Origin: Lachnoanaerobaculum sp. OBRC5-5
Lineage (GTDB): Bacteria > Bacillota > Clostridia > Lachnospirales > Lachnospiraceae
DNA length: 64,000 bases
Reading direction: 5' to 3'
Assembly (NCBI RefSeq): GCF_000296385.1
Contig: NZ_JH815185.1
Coordinates: 1,010,684-1,074,683 of the forward strand
The translations under genes and the position numbers were made by a program. The notes under the pieces were generated by a model that was given only the letters and a program-made list of their open reading frames with translations, did not search any database and was not told the origin of the DNA. This document shows, piece by piece, positions 44,013 to 51,525 of this stretch (position 1 is the first letter of the stretch; each line of letters opens with the position of its first letter).

Positions 44013-46004
44013 TTATTGATTAAATACTTCTTTAGCTGTAGTTACAACATTTTCCTTTGTAAATCCGAACTTTTTGAAAAGCAAATCCTGAGGTGCAGAT
44101 GCGCCGAAAGAATTCATGGATATTACTCTTCCGTCAAGACCTGTATATCTATCCCATCCAAAGCTTGATAAGGCCTCTATTGCCACTCTGTTTCTTGCAT
44201 TTTTCGGCAGTACTTCTTCCTTATACTCCTTGCTCTGTGCTTCAAACACATCCATACACGGCATACTTACAACTCTTGTAGATATATTATCCTTCTCAAG
44301 CTCTGCTGCAGCTTCAATGGCAAGTGAAACCTCGGATCCTGATGCTATTAAAATCATATCAGGTGTAGACTTTGAAGCTTCTTTTATAATATAAGCTCCC
44401 TTAAGTGCTTTCTTTCCGCTTCCGTCAAGCTGCGGAAGATTCTGTCTTGTAAGCACAATAGCTGTAGGTGTAGACTTTGAAACCATAGCCGCATACCATG
44501 CCGCAATTGTCTCTCTCGCATCGGCAGGTCTGAATGTGTTGAAATTAGGCAATGATCTGAGCATTGCAAGCTGCTCTATAGGCTCATGTGTAGGTCCGTC
44601 CTCGCCGACACCTATAGAATCATGTGTAAATACAAATATTGTAGGAATATTCATAAGCGCAGAAAGTCTTGCCATCGGCTTTGTATAATCACTGAATACA
44701 AAGAAGGTGGCACAATATGCTCTAAGTCCGCCATGTAATAAAATACCGTTTGTAATAGCGGTCATTGCAAACTCTCTTACACCGAAATGTATATTTCTTC
44801 CTGAAAAATCATCCTTTGAGATATATCCTTCACCGTTCATTACAGTCTTGTTTGAAGGCGAAAGGTCCGCAGAACCGCCTATAAGATTAGGGAATATATC
44901 CTTTAATCTGTTAATAATGCTTCCTGAAATATTTCTTGTAGCTGCAGGTGCATCATCCCATGCCCAGAACTCATCATTATCTATTAAAGAAGCATTGATT
45001 TCAGAGTAATAGTTATCCCATTTCTTTGCATCTTCAGGATATTTATTTGCATACTCTTTAAAGAGCTTATTCCACTCTTCTTCAATCTTTGCATTCTTTT
45101 CATTTATTTTATTAAAATTCTCATATACATCGACATCAACTTTGAAACTTTCTTCAGGATTGAAACCGAAACCTGACTTAAGTGCGGCAAGCGCTTCACT
45201 TCCAAGAGGCTCACCATGTGCTCCTGCAGTTCCCTGCTTCTTTCCCGCACCATATCCGATTACAGTATTTATCTTAATAAATGAAGGTCTATTCTTATCT
45301 GATTTAGCCTCTTGTATAGCCTTTCCGATAGCTGCAAGATCGTTTCCGTCCTCTACCTCTATAGTCTGGAATCCGAAAGCCTTCATTCTGTCCACTACAT
45401 TCTCTGTAAATGCTATATCTGTACTTCCCTCAATAGAAATTCCGTTTGAATCATAGAATACAATAAGCTTTGAGAGTCCGAGTGTTCCCGCAAGTGAAAA
45501 TGCCTCTGATGATATTCCTTCCATCAAGCAACCGTCACCGCCTAATACAAATGTATAGTGATCCACTATATCAAAACCTTCTTTATTGAACACACTTGCC
45601 ATATGTGCTTCAGCCATAGCCATACCTACAGCCATACCCATACCTGCACCAAGAGGTCCTGTAGTAGCCTCTACACCAACCGTATGACCGTACTCGGGAT
45701 GTCCCGGAGTCTTTGAATCCAGCTGTCTGAAACTCTTCAAATCATCCATGCTCAAATCGCCATATCCGAAGAGGTGGAATAATGAATATAAAAGCATTGA
45801 ACCATGACCTGCAGACAGAATAAATCTGTCTCTGTTTGCCCAATCAGGGTTCTTCGGGTTATGCTTCATATGATTTGCAAAAAGTTCATATGCAATCGGG
45901 GCGGCTCCCAAAGGCAATCCCGGATGACCTGACTTTGCTTTCTCTATACCGTCTGCACTAAGAACTCTTATGGTATTTACAGACTTGATGTCAATATTAT
46001 TCAT
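44013..46004 (-). CDS. tkt: Transketolase
   Basis: The 663-residue thiamine-diphosphate enzyme moves two-carbon units in the pentose phosphate pathway. Motifs are KSGHPGLPLGAAPI, the ThDP motif GDGCLMEGISSEAF through SNGISIEG, HDSIGVGEDGPTHEP, and a C-terminal regulatory domain. Full length. It can process ribose-5-P coming from the nucleoside operon. AGGAG lies ten bases before the start. Confidence 0.96.
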   Translation of the reverse strand: MNNIDIKSVNTIRVLSADGIEKAKSGHPGLPLGAAPIAYELFANHMKHNPKNPDWANRDRFILSAGHGSMLLYSLFHLFGYGDLSMDDLKSFRQLDSKTPGHPEYGHTVGVEATTGPLGAGMGMAVGMAMAEAHMASVFNKEGFDIVDHYTFVLGGDGCLMEGISSEAFSLAGTLGLSKLIVFYDSNGISIEGSTDIAFTENVVDRMKAFGFQTIEVEDGNDLAAIGKAIQEAKSDKNRPSFIKINTVIGYGAGKKQGTAGAHGEPLGSEALAALKSGFGFNPEESFKVDVDVYENFNKINEKNAKIEEEWNKLFKEYANKYPEDAKKWDNYYSEINASLIDNDEFWAWDDAPAATRNISGSIINRLKDIFPNLIGGSADLSPSNKTVMNGEGYISKDDFSGRNIHFGVREFAMTAITNGILLHGGLRAYCATFFVFSDYTKPMARLSALMNIPTIFVFTHDSIGVGEDGPTHEPIEQLAMLRSLPNFNTFRPADARETIAAWYAAMVSKSTPTAIVLTRQNLPQLDGSGKKALKGAYIIKEASKSTPDMILIASGSEVSLAIEAAAELEKDNISTRVVSMPCMDVFEAQSKEYKEEVLPKNARNRVAIEALSSFGWDRYTGLDGRVISMNSFGASAPQDLLFKKFGFTKENVVTTAKEVFNQ

Positions 46005-46121
46005 TTCTATGCTCCTTTTTACATAACAATACGATTTTTCGGTTCATAAAGATAATCTAAAACTTCGCTCTGAACTCCAATCTTTTTCATTTTACCACAA
46101 TATAATAAATTATAAAATGTC

Positions 46122-46150
46122 TTGCAAATAGTATTTTTATTTGGTAGAAT
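46122..46150 (+). promoter_or_regulatory. Promoter of rpmB
   Basis: TTGCAA (46122-46127), a 17-base spacer and TAGAAT (46145-46150) on the plus strand. A leader of about 95 bases follows, with a weak GGATT/AATCC pairing around GGGTTTTTCCC that could fold. Divergent transcription of tkt starts on the other strand in the same gap. Confidence 0.6.
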
Positions 46151-46250
46151 ATATCCGTTATGGATTTTGCACGGGTTTTTCCCTATTGTGATGAAGTCCA
46201 ATCCAAAATAATTATAAATCTTTATAATTAAAGTTAAAGGAGGTGTAACC

Positions 46251-46436
46251 GTGGCAAAATGTTCAATATGCGAAAAAGCTGCTCATTTTGGTAATGCAGT
46301 AAGCCATTCTCATAGAAGATCCAACAAAATATGGAAGGCTAACGTTAAGTCAGTTAAGGTCAAAACAGAGGGTGGATCTAAGAAGATGTATGTATGTACT
46401 TCATGCCTTCGTTCAGGTTTTGTAGAGCGTGCATAA
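46251..46436 (+). CDS. rpmB: 50S ribosomal protein L28, zinc-binding form
   Basis: The 61-residue protein begins AKCSICEKAAHFGNAVSHSH and has Cys4, Cys7, Cys49 and Cys52, the zinc-ribbon ligands of the C+ form of L28. The start is GTG 46251, behind AAAGGAGGTG. It is one of the few plus-strand chromosomal genes here and is transcribed alone. Confidence 0.96.
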   Translation: MAKCSICEKAAHFGNAVSHSHRRSNKIWKANVKSVKVKTEGGSKKMYVCTSCLRSGFVERA

Positions 46437-46460
46437 TTAATACTTGAGAATACGTATTCA

Positions 46461-46500
46461 AACAATAAAAAAGAGCCCATAAAGGCTCTTTTTTATTGTT
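46461..46500. terminator. Bidirectional terminator between rpmB and transaldolase
   Basis: A perfect 17-bp inverted repeat (46461-46477 with 46484-46500) around a six-base loop. It has an A run on one side and a T run on the other, so it serves the convergent genes on both strands. Confidence 0.9.
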
Positions 46501-47149
46501 ATTTAATCGACTTCTCATAATCTGCTATGAATTTTTCAATGCCTGCCTCTGTAAGAGGATGATTTAACATCGACTTAAATACGGAATAAGGTACTGTTGC
46601 TATGTCTGCTCCCGCCTTGGCACACTCAAGTACATGCATATTATTACGTACAGATGCTGCAATTATCTCAGTCTCTATGCCGTGAATTTCAAAAATCTCA
46701 ACAATATCCTCTATTAAAGAAACACCTCTTGTTCCCACATCATCAAGTCTTCCAAGAAATGGAGAAACGTAACTTGCACCTGCTCTTGCGGCCAACAGAG
46801 CCTGAAGTGGTGTGAAGATTAAAGTACAGTTGGTAGCGATTCCCTCTTTACTGAGTGCAGCTATTGCCTTCAGACCTTCAGCAGTCATAGGAATCTTTAC
46901 CACCATATTTTTATGGATCTTTGCAATCTCTCTGCCCTCGGCTATCATATCCTCAGCCTTTGTAGTCGTAGCCTTTACTTCACCGCTTATAGCACCGTCT
47001 ACAATGTCTGTGATCTCCTTGATAACATCCTCAAATTTTCTTCCTGACTTTGCAACTAATGAAGGATTTGTTGTAACGCCTGCTAACACGCCCCAGGCAG
47101 CAACTTCTCTGATCTCATCCACATTTGCGGTATCAATAAAAAATTTCAT
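46499..47149 (-). CDS. Transaldolase, small FSA/TalC-like class
   Basis: The 216-residue TIM-barrel aldolase has the N-terminal [27 protein letters not shown] and the Schiff-base Lys85 in VVKIPMT. Length marks the short transaldolase/fructose-6-phosphate aldolase class. Transaldolase activity is favoured because no other transaldolase is seen and transketolase lies nearby. Family members can differ in activity. Confidence 0.9.
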   Translation of the reverse strand: MKFFIDTANVDEIREVAAWGVLAGVTTNPSLVAKSGRKFEDVIKEITDIVDGAISGEVKATTTKAEDMIAEGREIAKIHKNMVVKIPMTAEGLKAIAALSKEGIATNCTLIFTPLQALLAARAGASYVSPFLGRLDDVGTRGVSLIEDIVEIFEIHGIETEIIAASVRNNMHVLECAKAGADIATVPYSVFKSMLNHPLTEAGIEKFIADYEKSIK

Positions 47150-47228
47150 ACATACACCTCACATATATTTTTATTCTATTTTACCACTTTTGTGTATTAT
47201 TTCAAAGTATTATATATATAATATTAGA

Positions 47229-48278
47229 CTAGTTTACAGGAATAATCCATTTGCAGATCCCATATTCAATAACTTCACCACCTTCTGAGTAAATAAAATA
47301 TAAATAATCTGATATATCTGAGCTTATTCTATAATAACCCGCATCAGCAATCTCAAAAACAGGATCACCCAAATAATCTGTCACCTGAACTTTCTTTAAA
47401 TATTCATTTTCATTCGGTAATAAACCCAAATTATATAGTAACTCACCACCGTTAATATCTTCTTTACTTGGATGAACGACAATCGCTGATACTTCCTGTT
47501 CACCCGATCCGTTATTTTTAGGTGTCAGTTTAAATGAGGTGTAACTGTTTTCATCACCGTAAGTATAAATAGATTCCAAGTCATCTTTTTCTTCTTTTTT
47601 ATCAGGATCTCCATTCCTCTGTATCAAGGTTTCTTCATCAGAACCAAGTCTGATACGATTATAAAACAGTCTGTCTGCATATATTGCATTATTAAATTCC
47701 ACTAATTCATTATAATAACTTCGATTTTCTTTCATGTACTCAAAGTTTATATTTTTTTGTAATAAGCTTTCTCTGCTTATTACATCAACTATTTTTTCCT
47801 CTGTTCCTTCTACATACTCTTTTGGAATATTAACTACTGTTTTTATATATGAAATGTATTCATTTTCAAGCATCAATAACATGCTGTTATTAAATTTAAA
47901 TGTATTAAAATAAGGAGAATGATACAAAGGATTCTCAGATAATTTCAGTTGTTTTGCCTTATCATATATTTCATCATACTCTAAAACAAGTCCGACACCT
48001 ATGTCTGAGTTTTCGATTTTTGCATCCTTTATTTCAAGATAATCTGCCAATATCGGCAACTTATTAATTATACTCTTAATGTTTTCACTGTCAGCATTTT
48101 TATCAATGGACAGTTCAGGTAAATCTTCATAAAGAAAATAGTTCTTTTCTACTGATACTTTCACTTTCTGTGTCATCTGATTTCCCTGTGCATTTACAGC
48201 GGTCCTCCCACATCCCACTAAAGCAAAAGCGATACAACTCAATACTACACATATCGATAATTTATTTTTAATAATCAT
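47229..48278 (-). CDS. Lipoprotein of unknown function
   Basis: The 349-residue precursor has a lipoprotein signal (lipobox LVGC, Cys23), then a soluble extracytoplasmic domain rich in Asn, Glu, Tyr and Asp. A short segment near 222-250 (GSDEETLIQRNGDPDKKEE) resembles the start of an SmpA/OmlA-like fold, but this is weak. It follows the TPR membrane protein and DUF308 genes in one direction, with 22 bases between, suggesting a shared envelope role. Confidence 0.7.
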   Translation of the reverse strand: MIIKNKLSICVVLSCIAFALVGCGRTAVNAQGNQMTQKVKVSVEKNYFLYEDLPELSIDKNADSENIKSIINKLPILADYLEIKDAKIENSDIGVGLVLEYDEIYDKAKQLKLSENPLYHSPYFNTFKFNNSMLLMLENEYISYIKTVVNIPKEYVEGTEEKIVDVISRESLLQKNINFEYMKENRSYYNELVEFNNAIYADRLFYNRIRLGSDEETLIQRNGDPDKKEEKDDLESIYTYGDENSYTSFKLTPKNNGSGEQEVSAIVVHPSKEDINGGELLYNLGLLPNENEYLKKVQVTDYLGDPVFEIADAGYYRISSDISDYLYFIYSEGGEVIEYGICKWIIPVN

Positions 48279-48300
48279 ACTATTCTCCTTATTGCTTTAT

Positions 48301-48846
48301 TTATTTCAACTTCCTCTCCATTCTGTTTAATCTAAAGAATCTGAATATTGCAACCACAGCCTGCACTATTAATGAAACCCCGAAAAGTACTGAAATATAG
48401 CCTGCCACAAATACAGGATTTATCACAAGAATGATACCGAGTAATAAATCAATTATCGCAATGAAAATAAGTCTCTGACCTATATTCTTTTCAAACTTCA
48501 CTACTCTCATTCCCATAAATACTCTGCTTATTCCGATAAGCAGCAACCAAATGCCTGCCGCTACTATAAAAGCAACGGACAATCCCAGAGAATCTTTTAT
48601 CGCAAAGTAAATTCCTGCCACAACAGATAAAATACCTTCAATCAGTCTCCAAATACTTCTGCCTTCTCTTTTCTCAGACAGATAAGCGCTTATTTGAGAA
48701 ATTCCCTCTATTAACAACAGCACACATAATATAATATTTATTGTACCTGCTATAAACAAAGGATTTACAATCACATATATTCCAACTATCAAGAATATTA
48801 TTCCTGAAAAAAGCGAAAAATATTTTGCACTTGAAATATTATTCAT
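48301..48846 (-). CDS. DUF308/HdeD-like membrane protein
   Basis: This 181-residue protein has six membrane helices in three similar pairs (for example FLIVGIYVIVNPLFI, VVAGIYFAIKDSLG and LLLGIILVINPVFVAG), the internal repeat of DUF308/HdeD proteins. HdeD is linked to acid resistance in enterobacteria; its role in Firmicutes is unknown. The start is taken as ATG 48846, sharing its A with the TGA of the TPR gene and placed seven bases after AGAGG. Confidence 0.82.
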   Translation of the reverse strand: MNNISSAKYFSLFSGIIFLIVGIYVIVNPLFIAGTINIILCVLLLIEGISQISAYLSEKREGRSIWRLIEGILSVVAGIYFAIKDSLGLSVAFIVAAGIWLLLIGISRVFMGMRVVKFEKNIGQRLIFIAIIDLLLGIILVINPVFVAGYISVLFGVSLIVQAVVAIFRFFRLNRMERKLK

Positions 48847-50183
48847 CAATAACCTCTTTCTTTCTTTGATTCATTTGCAAACCTGTCATCAGGATAATTT
48901 GTAATAATTTCTGTAAACAGATTGTTTGCAGTATCAACATCTCCCATAGTCTTGTATGCCAAAGCTTTCTTATACTTGGCTTCCACATAATCCGGTGATA
49001 TTCTGAGAGCGGCGTCATAATAGCCTATCGCTCCGGCAAAATCACCGGATCTGTTAAGTCCGTCCGCCACTTTAAGTAAAAGTTTAGGACCCTCATCTCT
49101 CATCTTAGGCGCCATTTCGGCAAATGTGCCCGTTACGGATATACCTAAGCCGTTGTCAACATCTGTAAGCTGACCCACATCCAGATTTGAGAATATCTCG
49201 GCAGCTCTTGTGTAATTTTTTGTATTGTACTCTTTTATAAGACCTAAGAAATAAACATACTGCAAAAGCTTATAGTTCATATTCTCAGTTGATGTGTTAT
49301 TAACTTCTGTAAGTTTATTTACCTGTTCGTTCAATCCTTCATTTTCACTCTTCAGTGTTTCTATGGATAAATTTACATCATTAAGTTGTTGTGATATCTC
49401 TACAATTTCTTTATTATGCGCATTATTTAATGCCACCTTCATAGTAGGCATATATAAAAATACCATTGCACAGGCACCGACTATCAATCCTATACCTACA
49501 TTAATAGCTGTAAACATTCCTGAATAATTCTTATATATCTCGGTCACAGGCATACCGTTATTTACATTTTCTACAGGTTTTTCCTTCTTTACGGGACTGC
49601 CTATAACACTTAGTTTTTCTTTCCTTGCATTTTTTTCAGTCAAAGGTTTCATCTCTTCAAGATAAGTGATAGCCTTTGTATTGAATCTGTCAATTGCAAG
49701 CACATTCTCCAAAAGCTTTTTTGCCTCACTGGATTTTCCTTCTCTGATATCAAGAAGTGCCAGTGCAAGCATTGCCTTTACAAAATGTGGCCTTATATCT
49801 ACAGCCTGTTTTAATGTTATCCTTGCCATATCATAATTTACAGTTTTTATTTGAGAAATCGCCTTATTATATTTTGAAATGGCATCCTGTGATTTTTCCA
49901 GGTAAGCGGATTTATTTCTCAATTTTTGCAAATAATTCTGTGCCGGATTGTTTATAGGATTAATATTTATACTTATAACCCATGAAATCAAAGCCTTGGT
50001 CTCTTCACCCATTTCAAACTGTATAAGTCCGTATAAATTTCTGGCATCGGTATTTTTCTTATTCAATCCCAAAGATATGCTTAGCGCATTCAATGCGGAA
50101 GATAAATTTCTTTCCTTTGCAAGAGACAATCCCAAATTATAATAACCGTTTGATATCTGTTCCAGACGTCTGTTTTTCTTCAT
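48846..50183 (-). CDS. TPR-containing single-pass membrane protein
   Basis: The 445-residue protein has N-terminal TPR repeats (about 10-80 and 100-180; YNLGLSLAKERN, ARNLYGLIQFEMGE), a Lys/Glu-rich linker and one membrane helix (226-246). A coiled coil (about 255-295) and a second TPR block (about 330-440; FAGAIGYYDAALRISPDYVEAKYKKALAY) follow. The two TPR blocks lie on opposite sides of the membrane. No function is known. The start follows AAGGG and is coupled to the 46-codon ORF before it. Confidence 0.8.
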   Translation of the reverse strand: MKKNRRLEQISNGYYNLGLSLAKERNLSSALNALSISLGLNKKNTDARNLYGLIQFEMGEETKALISWVISININPINNPAQNYLQKLRNKSAYLEKSQDAISKYNKAISQIKTVNYDMARITLKQAVDIRPHFVKAMLALALLDIREGKSSEAKKLLENVLAIDRFNTKAITYLEEMKPLTEKNARKEKLSVIGSPVKKEKPVENVNNGMPVTEIYKNYSGMFTAINVGIGLIVGACAMVFLYMPTMKVALNNAHNKEIVEISQQLNDVNLSIETLKSENEGLNEQVNKLTEVNNTSTENMNYKLLQYVYFLGLIKEYNTKNYTRAAEIFSNLDVGQLTDVDNGLGISVTGTFAEMAPKMRDEGPKLLLKVADGLNRSGDFAGAIGYYDAALRISPDYVEAKYKKALAYKTMGDVDTANNLFTEIITNYPDDRFANESKKERGY

Positions 50184-50184
50184 A

Positions 50185-50325
50185 TCAGCCCTTTACTTGC
50201 TCTTTCAACAATTCCATCAAAATATCATTCATATCTGAAATATCACTTTTTGCTATAATATCCTCCACTGCGGAAATATCCGGTGAAGGCTTAAATTTTC
50301 TTAATTCTTCCTCAAAATCTATCAT
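50185..50325 (-). CDS. 46-residue acidic protein between folC and the TPR gene
   Basis: The ORF starts at ATG 50325, overlapping the folC stop (ATGA), with GAGGG upstream. It ends two bases before the TPR gene start. The product is acidic and helical (DFEEELRKFKPSPDIS, then an amphipathic DILMELLKEQVKG) and has no signal or membrane segment. Position, ribosome binding site and codon use support a real gene, perhaps a partner or coupling peptide for the TPR protein. A longer frame from 50373 lies inside folC and is unlikely. Confidence 0.65.
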   Translation of the reverse strand: MIDFEEELRKFKPSPDISAVEDIIAKSDISDMNDILMELLKEQVKG

Positions 50326-51524
50326 CTGTTTCCCTCTAATATCTCTCCCATTAAATATAATGAGCCAACACAAAACAAAATTTCATCATCAGCCTTTTCT
50401 TTTTTTGCTTCGTTAAAGGCCTCTATACTGCTATTATAGCAACTTATCTTTGACTGTCTTTTATTTTTTTCTAAAAGTATATTTAAGCTATTATAAAGCT
50501 CATCCGTAGAATTGCTTCTGTAAGAATTCATGGCTGTCAGATAGTATTTTTTTACCTCAAGCTTGGAAGTAATAATATCAAAAATCTTTTCCACCTCTTT
50601 ATCCTTTACTACTGAGATCAAAAGCTTGATTTTCTTATTATTTACTTTTGCAAGCTTCATTGCATTTTCTGTAAACTCTATAATTGCCGGTTCATTATGT
50701 GCTCCGTCAATAATAATATCCTTTTCTATCTCTTCCATTCTTCCGTGCCATACAGTCTTTGTTAAAGCTTCATCTATATTATCTATAGTATTAAGCAGCT
50801 GCCCCGCTCCAAGTATAGCAAGTGCAGCCGCTTTCTTTTTGTACTTTACATATGTAAATTTCAGGCTTTCATAGTCAAAATCGGAAAGCGGTATTATTTT
50901 TGCCGCTTTAGCTTTTGCAAATTCTCTTATTATCTCATTTGCCTCTTCATTTGAGTCGTCGAAGATTACTGTGGAATTATGCTTAATAATACCGGCCTTT
51001 TCATAAGCAATTTCTTTTATACTGTTTCCGAGAAATTGCATATGGTCCATTCCTATACTTGTAATAATACTTAAAGTGTCCTCGAAAACATTTGTTACAT
51101 CAAGTCGCCCACCCATTCCGGTTTCAAGTATTACATAATCCGGATTTGTTTTTGAAAAAAATACCGTTGCGATATAGAAGATATATTCAAAATATGTAGG
51201 AGACGTATCGGAATTACCAAGTTTTTCCCTTACGTATTTTGATATACTCTCAAGTTCTCTATCGCTTATAGGTGTCATATCAAGCAATATTCTTTCGTTT
51301 ACTTCTATCAAATGTGGAGAGATAAATGTTCCCACCTTAATATGATTTTTTATAAGAATATTACTGAGATATGCACATACGGAGCCTTTCCCGTTGGTAC
51401 CTGCCACATGTATTACTTTCGGCAGCTTTATACCCAGAATTTCAATATTCTTTCTTACTTCCGAAAGTGAATTCTTTTTCTTGGCCCACATGGGAATGCT
51501 CTCTATATATTCTTTTTCATTCAT
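50322..51524 (-). CDS. folC: Folylpolyglutamate synthase / dihydrofolate synthase
   Basis: The 400-residue Mur-ligase-fold enzyme adds glutamate to folates. It has the P-loop VAGTNGKGSVCAYLS, the SPHLIEVNERI segment with the TFISPH motif, LETGMGGRLDVTNV and IIDGAHNEPAI. It is slightly short for the family but complete. It follows valS with a one-base gap and is probably cotranscribed. Confidence 0.93.
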   Translation of the reverse strand: MNEKEYIESIPMWAKKKNSLSEVRKNIEILGIKLPKVIHVAGTNGKGSVCAYLSNILIKNHIKVGTFISPHLIEVNERILLDMTPISDRELESISKYVREKLGNSDTSPTYFEYIFYIATVFFSKTNPDYVILETGMGGRLDVTNVFEDTLSIITSIGMDHMQFLGNSIKEIAYEKAGIIKHNSTVIFDDSNEEANEIIREFAKAKAAKIIPLSDFDYESLKFTYVKYKKKAAALAILGAGQLLNTIDNIDEALTKTVWHGRMEEIEKDIIIDGAHNEPAIIEFTENAMKLAKVNNKKIKLLISVVKDKEVEKIFDIITSKLEVKKYYLTAMNSYRSNSTDELYNSLNILLEKNKRQSKISCYNSSIEAFNEAKKEKADDEILFCVGSLYLMGEILEGNR

Positions 51525-51525
51525 A

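Noticed and set aside
46019-46201. 60-codon minus-strand frame before tkt
   Set aside because: No ribosome binding site at its first ATG and no protein-like character in its first half; only the last 23 codons merit the note given in the findings.
48301-48849. TTG 48849 as the start of the DUF308 gene
   Set aside because: ATG at the next codon has better spacing to AGAGG and overlaps the TPR stop in the common TGATG form.
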